Both the position numbers and the translations under genes were made by a program. Under the pieces are notes generated by a model. It saw only the letters and a list, made by a program, of their open reading frames with translations. It was not told the DNA's origin and ran no database searches. This document shows positions 46,410 to 54,338 of a stretch of 64,000 nucleotides of DNA, piece after piece. The first letter of the stretch is position 1. Every line of letters starts with the position of its first letter. Source of the stretch: Pseudoxanthomonas sp. X-1 (GTDB lineage: Bacteria > Pseudomonadota > Gammaproteobacteria > Xanthomonadales > Xanthomonadaceae); assembly GCF_020042665.1 (NCBI RefSeq), contig NZ_CP083376.1:1152001-1216000 (forward strand). Reading direction: 5' to 3'.

Positions 46410-46919
46410 TCACCACGTCATGGGCTGCGGATCATCGTAGGCCTGGGCGATCCCGGCGTACTGCCCGCGCGCCCGCCGCGCCAGGCCATCCACGATGGCC
46501 GGGTCCGGCTGCCGGAACAGCAGGCGGGCCAATGCGGCGGCCGCGGCCTCTAGGCCGAGCGGATCGTCGGGCGTGCGGGCCCGCGTGGCGGCATCGTCGT
46601 AATGCGCGAAGCGGCGTTCGAGCAGCGCGGCCAGCGCGCCGCGGGCGGCGTCTTCGGCGATTCCCGCGGCCTCGGCCTGCTTGGACAGCAGCCACAGCGG
46701 CGGGTGTGGCGTGCCTTCGCCGCGGGCGGCGCGCCGGGGCAACGGACCGCCCTGGACCCGCACCAGCGCGAACTGCGACAGCCAGACGCGGAACACGAAC
46801 AGCTCGAGCAGGCAGCTCGCGGGATCGCCGTGCCGTTCCAGCACCTGCGCATAGGCCAGGCGGTAGTCGATCCAGCGGTAGGAGGCTTCGGCTGCGGCGT
46901 AGGGAGAGCTCTGGTGCAT
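46410..46919 (-). CDS. Hypothetical protein, 169 aa
   Basis: A helical, Ala/Leu/Arg-rich soluble protein with no signal peptide or membrane segment. Visible phrases are SYRWIDYRLAYAQVLERHGDPASCLLELFVFRVWLSQFALVRV and DDPLGLEAAAAALARLLFRQPDPAIVDGLARRARGQYAG. I do not recognise the family. Codon use (GC-rich third positions) matches real genes. It is followed by the DUF192 gene and is divergent from an HTH gene. Confidence 0.65.
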   Translation of the reverse strand: MHQSSPYAAAEASYRWIDYRLAYAQVLERHGDPASCLLELFVFRVWLSQFALVRVQGGPLPRRAARGEGTPHPPLWLLSKQAEAAGIAEDAARGALAALLERRFAHYDDAATRARTPDDPLGLEAAAAALARLLFRQPDPAIVDGLARRARGQYAGIAQAYDDPQPMTW

Positions 46920-47000
46920 GCGACGTCCTGTCGTGTGCGGCCCCCGCTCCATGCAGGCACACGCGGTGGCGTGCGCATCCGGCCGGGCGAGAAGTCGGTC

Positions 47001-47034
47001 TTGTCTAAAGCGAAACTTTACTTTATTTGAAAGT
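47001..47034 (+). promoter_or_regulatory. AT-rich promoter and possible operator of the HTH gene
   Basis: TTGTCT (47001-47006), a 17-bp spacer, then TATTTG. The same stretch holds the dyad ACTTT...AAAGT (47015-47019 and 47030-47034), which could be the regulator's own binding site. Confidence 0.35.
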
Positions 47035-47077
47035 CGTGTGCGCAGGTTCGAGACCCCATGCTCGCTACCGTCCCCGC

Positions 47078-47500
47078 ATGGATATCGCGCACAGACGGCA
47101 ACGCTTCGCCGGCCGTTTCAACAAGGCGCTCGAAGCGTCGGGCCGCTCCGCGCTCAGCGACGGCGACCTGCTCAAGCTGTTCGGCCGTCACGGTATCGCG
47201 GTGACCACCCAGACCGTGTCCAACTGGCGCAACGGCAAGCACATGCCGCGGCTGGAGCAGATCGAGGGCCTGGCCGAGGCCCTGGGCATCGAAGCCGCGG
47301 AACTGGCCTTCGGCGGCAGGCAGCTGCGCCTGGGCGAGAAGATGAGCGAGGCCTGGCATCCCGGAAATGCCGAGGAGCGCACCCTGGTCGAGGGCCTGGC
47401 GCTGCTGGACCAGGACGAGAAGGCGCTGGTGCACCAGCTGGTGCGCGTGCTGGGCCAGCGCCATGCAGGCAAGCGCCGCGGCCGCCCCAAGCGCGCCTGA
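47078..47500 (+). CDS. Helix-turn-helix (XRE-like) DNA-binding protein
   Basis: A 140-residue protein with an XRE-type HTH in the first half: LSDGDLLKLFGRHGIAVTTQTVSNWRNGKHMPRLEQIEGLAEALGIEAAELAFG, where TTQTVSNWRNGKHMP is the recognition helix region. The C-terminus is helical and ends in a basic tail (RHAGKRRGRPKRA). It resembles stand-alone phage-repressor-like regulators, but no phage genes surround it. The ATG at 47078 follows an AT-rich promoter. Targets unknown. Confidence 0.85.
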   Translation: MDIAHRRQRFAGRFNKALEASGRSALSDGDLLKLFGRHGIAVTTQTVSNWRNGKHMPRLEQIEGLAEALGIEAAELAFGGRQLRLGEKMSEAWHPGNAEERTLVEGLALLDQDEKALVHQLVRVLGQRHAGKRRGRPKRA

Positions 47501-47516
47501 TTCCAGGCGCCGAGCC

Positions 47517-47605
47517 CGAGGGAGCCGCCCAGGCGGCGACGGCTCTACCGGTGAACCTCTTCGCCGCCATGGGCCAGAAGGGCCACGAGGGCGGCTGCCA
47601 CGGCA
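47517..47605. repeat. Type A repeat, variant with long right arm
   Basis: GGGAGCCGCCCAGGCGGCGA, then CTACCGGTGAACC, then CGCCGCCATGGGCCAGAAGG and GGCCACGAGGGCGGCTGCC. The right half matches the outer arm of the 34.7-kb element, defining a sub-type. It lies just after the HTH gene. Confidence 0.75.
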
Positions 47606-47709
47606 ACGGCAGGCATCCCCGCCGCTGCAATCTTGGTCACATGACCTCTCAGTGCGAGGCGTGAGAACGCCTCGGCCGGCCTACCAGGGGCGGTCCCGCA
47701 GAGGGACGG

Positions 47710-48150
47710 TCATGGGCCGTCCCGGCCGCCGGACTCCAGCAGCAGATACTCGCCGTCGGCCGCGCTGCCGGCGCCGATCTCGACGAAGCCGCACGCCGCA
47801 TAGAACGCCAGCGCCGGTGCGTTGGCGCACAGGCACTTGAGCCGGTAGCGGGTGGCCGGCCAGCCCGGCAGCGCGTGCAGCAGCGCGCGCCCGACGCCGC
47901 CGCGGTGGTGCGTACGGTGCACGTGCAGGTGGTGGATGAAACGGTCGGGCTCCCAGACGGACACGAAGCCGGCGATTTGCCCGCCGACCTCAGCGACCCT
48001 GAGCCGCTCGCCTTCGGTCTGGGTGTCGAAGTCGGTCAGCCGGAACGCACCGGCCGGCTGCCAGACGAAGGTCGCGCGGCGTGAGGCCAGGAACAGCGCG
48101 CGCAGGGCCGGTGCATCGGCCGCCGCCGCGTCGCGCACGATGATCTTCAT
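47710..48150 (-). CDS. GNAT family N-acetyltransferase
   Basis: A 146-residue acetyl-CoA-dependent acetyltransferase. The acetyl-CoA motif A is HLHVHRTHHRGGVGRALLHAL, with the R-G-G-V-G-R-A pattern, and motif B is CLCANAPALAFYAACGFVEIG. Substrate unknown. Monocistronic by spacing; converges with the HTH gene across a repeat-bearing gap. Confidence 0.88.
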   Translation of the reverse strand: MKIIVRDAAAADAPALRALFLASRRATFVWQPAGAFRLTDFDTQTEGERLRVAEVGGQIAGFVSVWEPDRFIHHLHVHRTHHRGGVGRALLHALPGWPATRYRLKCLCANAPALAFYAACGFVEIGAGSAADGEYLLLESGGRDGP

Positions 48151-48320
48151 GCCGCGCCTGGCGGGCAGCGGTGGCGGCGACCGGACCGGCGTGGCCTAAC
48201 AGGCGCGCGGTCGCGTCGGCACGGTGCCCGGTGAGTAGCGGCGCCGGCGTCGCGCCCTGCCGTGCGCGGATCGCGCGGCACGACGGTACGAACGGCCTCC
48301 ACCGATGATCTCCGTGTGGC

Positions 48321-48968
48321 TTACAGCACCTGCGGCGGCTCGCCGCCGACGATGACCACGTCGGCCGGGCGGCGCGCGAACAGACCGACGCTGACCACGC
48401 CCGGGATCTGGTTGAGCGCGGTCTCCATCGCCACCGGGTCGGTGATCGACAGGTTGTGCACGTCCAGCACCACGTTGCCGTTGTCGGTGACCACGCCGTC
48501 GCGCCAGACCGGCTGGCCGCCGGTCAAGGCCAGGATTTCCCGCGCCACCAGGCTGCGCGCCATCGGGATCACCTCCACCGGCAGCGGGAAGCGGCCCAGC
48601 ACCGGCACCTGCTTGGACGGGTCGACGATGCACACGAAGCGCGCGCTGGCCTGGGCGATGATCTTCTCGCGCGTCAGCGCCGCGCCGCCGCCCTTGATCA
48701 GGCATTTGCGCGGATCGCATTCGTCGGCGCCGTCCACGTACAGCGACAGGGTGCCGGTGTGGTTGAGGTCCAGCACCTCGATGCCGTGCGCCTTCAGCCG
48801 CGCGGTGCTCTGCTCGGAGCTGGACACCGCGCCCTTGATGCGCGAGGGCTCGCGGCCGAGCGCGTCGATGAAGTAGGCCACGGTCGAGCCGGTGCCGACA
48901 CCGACGATCATGCCGTCTTCGAGGTAATCCATGGCTTTTTCGGCGGCCAGGCGCTTGGCTTCGGTCAT
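48321..48968 (-). CDS. rpiA: Ribose-5-phosphate isomerase A
   Basis: A 215-residue pentose phosphate pathway enzyme interconverting ribose 5-phosphate and ribulose 5-phosphate. Signatures: [57 protein letters not shown] with the catalytic Asp and Glu, and the C-terminal [15 protein letters not shown]. The ATG at 48968 is the family start. Full length. Confidence 0.96.
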   Translation of the reverse strand: MTEAKRLAAEKAMDYLEDGMIVGVGTGSTVAYFIDALGREPSRIKGAVSSSEQSTARLKAHGIEVLDLNHTGTLSLYVDGADECDPRKCLIKGGGAALTREKIIAQASARFVCIVDPSKQVPVLGRFPLPVEVIPMARSLVAREILALTGGQPVWRDGVVTDNGNVVLDVHNLSITDPVAMETALNQIPGVVSVGLFARRPADVVIVGGEPPQVL

Positions 48969-49066
48969 GAGGGCAGGTGTGAGTGGAGAGAGGTGAGAAG
49001 GGGGAAGGCAGGAGCGTAGGCGATGCGCGGGAGGCGAGCGTTCGCTCACGTCTCACGCCGCTTCGC

Positions 49067-49536
<470 letters not shown>

Positions 49537-49540
<4 letters not shown>

Positions 49541-50124
49541 CGCGGTTCCAGGATCAGCATGGACGATTCGGTGCAGATCGCGTCGGGACGCACGTCCCAG
49601 GCGCGTGGCGGCGGCAGTTCGGTGCGCTGGGTTTCGAAACCCACGCCCACCAGCCACGGCGGCGGCGCGCTCGCGGTGCGCGCGGCGAAACTGCGGTCGT
49701 ACCAGCCGCCGCCCATGCCCAGCCGGTGGCCGGTGTCGTCGAAGCCGACCAGCGGCATCACCACCAGCGCCATCTGTTCCGGTTCCAGCGCCGAGGACGG
49801 CGCCACGTCGGGTTCGGGAATGCCGAAGCGGTTGGTCACCAGGCCATCGCCCGCGCGCCACGGGGCGAAGCGCAGCTCCTCGCCGTGCAGCACCGGCAGG
49901 CAATAGACCAGGCCGGCGGGCAGCTTGAGCTGGAAGGCGTGCAGGCCGATCTCGCCATCGGTGGCCCAGTAACCGGCGACGTAGCCGCGCTCGGGCAGGA
50001 ACGGCAGCGCCAGCAGTCGCGTGGCCAGCGCCTCGGCGCCGGCGATGCGCGCCGCCGCGGGCAGGGCGCGGCGGCGTTCGCGTAGGCGGGCACGCAGGGC
50101 GGGCAGGGCGTCGCTGTCGCTCAT
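49537..50124 (-). CDS. ygfA: 5-formyltetrahydrofolate cyclo-ligase family protein
   Basis: A 195-residue ATP-dependent enzyme turning 5-formyl-THF into 5,10-methenyl-THF. Family motifs: ARLRERRRALPAAAR at the N-terminus, GYWATDGEIGLHAF, VMPLVGFDDTGHRLGMGGGWYDRSF with the G-M-G-G-G-Y/W-Y-D-R signature. Directly downstream of 6S RNA, as in E. coli. The ATG at 50124 is 2 nt after a T6 run and has no Shine-Dalgarno sequence; the frame upstream runs through the 6S gene and is not coding. Confidence 0.93.
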
Positions 50125-50126
50125 GG

Positions 50127-50161
50127 AAAAAAGAATGCCGCGTCCTGGTGCAGGGCGCGGC
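50127..50161 (-). terminator. Hairpin plus T-run between 6S RNA and ygfA
   Basis: An 11-bp stem with one mismatch (GCCGCGCCCTG and CAGGACGCGGC) followed by ATTCTTTTTTCC on the minus strand. It would end the 6S precursor; read-through is then needed for ygfA. A TAGAAT at 50163-50168 just before the stem could instead make it the 5' leader of a separate ygfA transcript. Confidence 0.75.
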
Positions 50162-50177
50162 AATTCTAGAAGATTGA

Positions 50178-50365
50178 AGACATCCTCCGCCAATGGCGAT
50201 GCGGCGAAACGACCTTGAACCCGGGGTTCAAGTGGGACAGCTTGGGGGCCATCGGGCTTCCCGCTACAAGGCGGACTTGCGCTCCCGGCTTCCGTTGCTG
50301 CCCCGCGGTCGTCATTAAGGGACAAGGCGAATGTTTTGCACGCTGTCGATCACAGCAGAGGATGC
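50178..50365 (-). ncRNA. ssrS: 6S RNA
   Basis: A regulator that binds the sigma-70 RNA polymerase holoenzyme and mimics an open promoter. The hallmark ACTTGAACCCGGGGTTCAAG hairpin on the 3' side (minus strand, about 50213-50232) matches the CCTTGAACCAAGGGTTCAAG of E. coli 6S RNA. The ends pair as a terminal stem: GCAUCCUCUGCUG near 50365 with GGCGGAGGAUGU near 50180. A TATACT -10 box lies at 50372-50377, 6 nt before the predicted 5' end. The position between zapA and ygfA is the conserved one. The ends are estimated from the stem and promoter, giving about 188 nt. Confidence 0.92.
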
Positions 50366-50587
50366 GCGGCCAGTATAGCGATGCCTCGACGTTTGCCTAG
50401 GCCGTTCGTCGGCACGGTTCAGTGCGCGGTGGCGGAGGTGCAGCGGATGTGTGGGCCGCGCACGTCATCGTGATCGCTGCGATGCAGCGGCGAAGCCTTG
50501 CTGCGCAGGTTTCACCGCCGCGATCGCGGACCCACCGATGCACGGGATGACGAGCAGGACAGACAGAGCCGCAGCAAGCGAGGGCTT

Positions 50588-50655
50588 GGTGGGAGCCGCC
50601 ATGGCGGCGACGAGGCTTTCCCGGCAGGGCCCTTCGCCGCCATGGCGGCTCCCAC
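50588..50655. repeat. Type A palindromic repeat, complete unit
   Basis: GGTGGGAGCCGCCATGGCGG ... CCGCCATGGCGGCTCCCACA, with CTTTCCCGGCAGGGCCC in the middle. It lies in the 423-bp gap 50401-50823 between the 6S promoter and zapA; no gene is visible there. Confidence 0.8.
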
Positions 50656-50743
50656 AAGCGTGGGATGGAATGACGAGGACGACAGGCCGAACTGCGGAGG
50701 GCAGGAACTGGCGCTGCGTCACTGCGCAACTGACCGCTTTTTT

Positions 50744-50812
50744 TGTGGGAGCCGCCATGGCGGCGATGACGCTCTCCCGGTGAAGCCACCCGCCGCCATG
50801 GCGGCCCCCACC
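50744..50812. repeat. Type A palindromic repeat, second unit in the same gap
   Basis: TGTGGGAGCCGCCATGGCGG ... CCGCCATGGCGGCCCCCACC, with TCTCCCGGTGAAGCC in the middle. It ends 11 bp after the zapA stop and is a tandem partner of the unit at 50588. Confidence 0.8.
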
Positions 50813-50823
50813 TGGCGTCCGCG

Positions 50824-51120
50824 TCAGCGCGGTTCGAGCCAGGTGTCCAGGCGGCGGTGCAGATCGGCGAGGGTGCGCGTCAGTTCGCTGTCCTGCGCGG
50901 CCTGCTGATCGCGCAGCTGCTGCAGTTCGTGCGCCAGGTTGAGCGCGGCCAGCACCGCGATGCGGTCGGCCGAGGCCATGCGGTGCGCGCCGCGCACCTC
51001 GCGCATGCGCGTGTCCAGCAGCTTGGCCGCCGCCATCAGGCTGCCGCGCTCGCCCGGCTCCACGCCGATGGTGTACTCGCGATCCAGGATGTGGACGTTG
51101 ACCGGTTCGGTGCTGCTCAC
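50824..51120 (-). CDS. zapA: Cell division protein ZapA
   Basis: A 98-residue FtsZ-ring stabiliser. VNVHILDREYTIGVEPGERGSLMAAAKLLDTRMREVR is the ZapA domain; ADRIAVLAALNLAHELQQLRDQQ starts the C-terminal coiled coil that forms tetramers. It begins with GTG at 51120, overlapping the stop of the upstream coiled-coil gene. Conserved neighbour of 6S RNA and ygfA. Confidence 0.95.
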   Translation of the reverse strand: MSSTEPVNVHILDREYTIGVEPGERGSLMAAAKLLDTRMREVRGAHRMASADRIAVLAALNLAHELQQLRDQQAAQDSELTRTLADLHRRLDTWLEPR

Positions 51121-51338
51121 GTGTGCTGCTCCAGCGAGCGCAGGCGGGTGATCATCGCCTCCACGCGCGACCGCGCCAGTTCATTCTTGGCCAGCAGCTG
51201 CGAGCGCTCGCTGGTCAGCTGCTCCTGCTGCACGCGCAGGCTGCGGTTCTCCTCCGTCAGCCGCTGGCAGCGGTCGCCCAGCTCCTGCAGGCGCGAGGCC
51301 AGGGCGCGCAGCTGTTCGATGGCATCGGGCGGGTTCAT
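51117..51338 (-). CDS. Small coiled-coil protein upstream of zapA (TIGR02449-like)
   Basis: A 73-residue protein that is nearly all coiled coil (LRALASRLQELGDRCQRLTEENRSL onward). It resembles the short ZapB-like or TIGR02449 proteins often paired with zapA, so a cell-division role is likely but not proven. Overlaps zapA at the GTGA junction. Confidence 0.85.
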   Translation of the reverse strand: MNPPDAIEQLRALASRLQELGDRCQRLTEENRSLRVQQEQLTSERSQLLAKNELARSRVEAMITRLRSLEQHT

Positions 51339-51395
51339 TGCGGCACCTTAGGCACGCGGCCGGCGGGCGGTCAAGTTGGGCGGCGCGGGCGGGGT

Positions 51396-53648
51396 TCAGG
51401 CGCTGGCGCGCAGGTTTGGATCGGGATCGTAGTCGCGCAGGAATTCCAGGCATTGCACGCGTTCCATCGCGCGGGCGACGTAGTGGCCCTGGACCTCGTC
51501 GCAGCCGCGCTGGCGCAGGAAGGCCAGCTGCGCGGAGGTCTCCACGCCCTCGGCCACCACCTTGAGCGAGAGCGACTGGGCCAGGGCGATGATCGCGCTG
51601 GTGATGGCCTCGTCCTCCAGGTTCTGGTCCAGGTCGCGCACGAAGGTCTGGTCGATCTTCAGCGTGGTCAGCGGCAGGCGCTTGAGATAGGCCAGCGAGG
51701 AATAGCCGGTGCCGAAATCGTCGATCGCGATCGACACCCCCAGCGCGCGGCAGGCCTGCAGCACGCTGCTGCTCTGTTCGGGGTTGGCCATCAGCACGCT
51801 TTCGGTCAGCTCCAGCTCCAGCGCGCAGGCGTCCACGCCGCTTTCGGTCAGCACGCGCGCGACCACGTCGGCCAGGTCGCCGCGCTGCAGCTGCAGGGCC
51901 GAGACGTTGACCGCCACGCTCAGATGGGTCAGGCCGGCGTCGTGCCAGCTGCGCAGGGTCTGGCAGGCCTGGCGCAGCGCCCAGATGCCGATGTCCACGA
52001 TCAGGCCGCTTTCCTCGGCCAGCGGGATGAACTGGCTGGGCGAGATCTCGCCCAGTTCGCGGCTCTCCCAGCGCAGCAGCGCCTCGGTGCCGGTGATGCG
52101 GTCGCGATGCAGCGACATGCGCGGCTGGTAGACCACGCGCAGTTCCTCGCGTTCCAGCGCCCGGCGCAGTGCGCTGGCCAGGATGGCGCGGTGGCGGGTC
52201 TTCTCGTCCATGACCTCGGAGTACACCGCCCAGGTGTGGCGGCCGGCGGCCTTGGCCTGGTACATGGCGGTGTCGGCGTGCTTGAGCAGCTCGGTGGGGA
52301 CCTGGGCGTGGTCGGGATAGAGGCTGATGCCGATCGAGGGCGAGACCGCCAGCTCCAGCCGGTCGCCGAAGGACAGCGGCTGGGTGAAGGCCTGGATGAT
52401 GCGTTCGGCCACGCGCTCGGCGTCGATCGGCGTGGCGATGCCCTCCAGCACCACCGTGAACTCGTCGCCGCTCAGCCGCGCCACGGTGTGCTGGGCGCCG
52501 ACGGTCTGCTGCACGCGCGTGGCGGCCGCGCGCAGGATGCGATCGCCGGTGGCGTGGCCGAGCGAATCGTTGATGTCCTTGAAGCGGTCCAGGTCGATGA
52601 ACAGCACCGCCACGCGGCCCTTCTCGCGGCGCGCGCGCACCACCGCGCGCGAGAGCCGCTCGGACAGCAGCGAGCGGTTGGGCAGGCTGGTCAGCGTGTC
52701 GTAGTTGGCCAGGTAGCGCAGTTCCTGTTCGGCGCGCTTCTGCTCGGTGATGTCGCCCAGCACCAGCACCACCATCGGCCGCTGCCCGCTGCCGTCGGGC
52801 ACCACGTTGGTCTCGATCCGGCACAGGATCTCCTCGCCGTCCTTGCGCACCTTCCAGGCCTCGCCCGACCAGCGGCCCTCGCGCGCCAGCTGCTGGCTCA
52901 TGCGCGAGGCGCCATCGCCCAGCTTCTGCCGGCTGTCCAGCAGCGACAGCGGCTGGCCGGCGACCTCGGCGCCGTCGTAGCCGGTCATGCGGCTGAAGGA
53001 CGGGTTGACGGTGATGAAGCGGTAATCGGCGTCGAGCACCGCCACCGCCTCGCTCATGCTGCGCATGACCTCGCTGGCCACGCGGTGTTCGTATTCGGCG
53101 CGGCGGCTGGCGCTGATGTCGCGCGCGGTGCCGGCCAGGCGCAGGGCGCGACCGTGGGCGTCGGTCTCGACCACCCGGCCACGGGCGCGCACCCAGATCC
53201 ATTCGCCCTGGCCGTGCAGGTCCATGCGGTGTTCGGACATGAACAGCGGCGTCTCCCCGCGCAGATGGTCGTGCAGGCGCTGGGTTAGCAGCGGCAGGTC
53301 GTGCGGGTGCACGGTGGGCACGTCGCCGACGCGGGTGAGCATGGCGATGGCGTGGCTGGAGGCGGACTGCTCGTCGGCGCGCATGCGCTGCAGGCGGCGC
53401 TGGACCAGGTCGTACTCCCAGAACACCTCGCCGGAGGCCCACAGCGCCAGCTTGAGCGGGTCCTCGCCCGGCGCCGCGGCCGCGGCGTGCGGGCGGGGGC
53501 GGCGCAGGCGCGGCCACCACAGCGCGCGCGTGCCGGCCGCGATCACGCCGAACAGCACCAGCGCGGCCAGCGCCATCGCCACCGGTGACAACGATGTCTG
53601 CGCGGCGATCGCGCCAGGCGGGGCGGACTGGAGGAACGGGGGAATCAC
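51396..53648 (-). CDS. Membrane-anchored PAS-GGDEF-EAL c-di-GMP protein
   Basis: About 750 residues. One N-terminal membrane helix ([21 protein letters not shown]), then two PAS-like domains (the first with GEVFWEYDLVQRRLQRM and WIWVRARGRVVETD, the second with FITVNPSFSRMTGYDGAEV), a GGDEF domain with the active-site variant RLSGDEF, and an EAL domain. The EAL residues all appear: EALLRW, VNVSALQL, ELTESVLM, DDFGTGYSSLAYLK, LKIDQTF, AEGVET, QGHYV. The phosphodiesterase should be active; cyclase activity with SGDEF is possible. The start is uncertain: GTG at 53648 used, TTG at 53723 also open. Confidence 0.9.
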   Translation of the reverse strand: MIPPFLQSAPPGAIAAQTSLSPVAMALAALVLFGVIAAGTRALWWPRLRRPRPHAAAAAPGEDPLKLALWASGEVFWEYDLVQRRLQRMRADEQSASSHAIAMLTRVGDVPTVHPHDLPLLTQRLHDHLRGETPLFMSEHRMDLHGQGEWIWVRARGRVVETDAHGRALRLAGTARDISASRRAEYEHRVASEVMRSMSEAVAVLDADYRFITVNPSFSRMTGYDGAEVAGQPLSLLDSRQKLGDGASRMSQQLAREGRWSGEAWKVRKDGEEILCRIETNVVPDGSGQRPMVVLVLGDITEQKRAEQELRYLANYDTLTSLPNRSLLSERLSRAVVRARREKGRVAVLFIDLDRFKDINDSLGHATGDRILRAAATRVQQTVGAQHTVARLSGDEFTVVLEGIATPIDAERVAERIIQAFTQPLSFGDRLELAVSPSIGISLYPDHAQVPTELLKHADTAMYQAKAAGRHTWAVYSEVMDEKTRHRAILASALRRALEREELRVVYQPRMSLHRDRITGTEALLRWESRELGEISPSQFIPLAEESGLIVDIGIWALRQACQTLRSWHDAGLTHLSVAVNVSALQLQRGDLADVVARVLTESGVDACALELELTESVLMANPEQSSSVLQACRALGVSIAIDDFGTGYSSLAYLKRLPLTTLKIDQTFVRDLDQNLEDEAITSAIIALAQSLSLKVVAEGVETSAQLAFLRQRGCDEVQGHYVARAMERVQCLEFLRDYDPDPNLRASA

Positions 53649-53798
53649 GGGGGCATGGCTCCGGCGCGGCGGCCAGGACAGGCGCTGTCCGGCAGTGTAG
53701 GCGTGAGCGCCGTCACACAACAAGCGGCGTTGCGGGCTTTCGATTTACACTGCGCCGATGCATCCGTTTTCCATGTCCGACCGTGCGCAGGTGACCCC

Positions 53799-54338
53799 AT
53801 GAGCCTGCCCACCCCCGAGGACGTCGACCAGGCCGCGCGCGCGCTGGCCCTCGGCGCCAGCCCCTACGAACTCCACGGCGCGCTGTGCGGCTGGCTGGCC
53901 GGCGGCGGCGCCAACGCGCAGGACTGGCCGGCGCGCGTGCTCGCCGATCCGTCGCTGCCGACCCCGCCGGCCGACGGCGCGCTGGACGCGCTGCGCACCA
54001 CCACCGCCACCCAGCTGGAGGATCGCGGCTTCGGCTTCGACCTGCTGCTGCCCGATCCCTCATCCGGCCTGGAGGAGCGCGCGCAGGCGCTGTTCGACTG
54101 GTGCCGGGCGTTCCTGGGCGGGTTCGGCCTGGCCGCCGTCGGCGATGCGCCGCTGTCCGACGATGGCGCCGAGGCCCTGGCTGACCTGGGCAAGCTGGCC
54201 CAGGCCAGCCCCGAGCTGGGCGAGGGCGAAGAGGACGAGGACGCGCTGGCCGAGATCGAGGAATTCGTGCGCGTGGCGGTCCTGCTGCTGCACGGCGACT
54301 GCGTCCTGGCGCCGCGCCACCGCAAAAGCCTGAACTGA
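53799..54338 (+). CDS. ygfB: UPF0149 family protein YgfB
   Basis: A 179-residue helical protein. Family phrases: ALALGASPYELHGALCGWLAGGG, FDWCRAFLGGFGLAA, EGEEDEDALAEIEEFVRVAVLLLHGDC. YgfB homologs sit with zapA and pepP in many gammaproteobacteria; in Pseudomonas a homolog has been linked to beta-lactam resistance control. Its stop overlaps the pepP ATG as TGATG. Confidence 0.92.
   Translation: MSLPTPEDVDQAARALALGASPYELHGALCGWLAGGGANAQDWPARVLADPSLPTPPADGALDALRTTTATQLEDRGFGFDLLLPDPSSGLEERAQALFDWCRAFLGGFGLAAVGDAPLSDDGAEALADLGKLAQASPELGEGEEDEDALAEIEEFVRVAVLLLHGDCVLAPRHRKSLN

Noticed and set aside
47040..47060. GGTTCGAGACC string resembling a tRNA T-arm
   Set aside because: No acceptor stem, D-arm or anticodon arm can be folded around it; it lies in the leader of the HTH gene.
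47078..47500. Prophage or genomic island suggested by the repressor-like HTH gene
   Set aside because: No integrase, att repeats, phage structural genes or shift in base composition are present around it.
50125..50325. N-terminal extension of ygfA
   Set aside because: The in-frame codons run through the 6S RNA gene and its hairpin; the family start is the ATG at 50124.
50588..50812. Possible CRISPR array from the repeated units
   Set aside because: The units are inverted palindromes about 90 bp apart with unlike spacing, and no cas genes are near; they are REP-type repeats.
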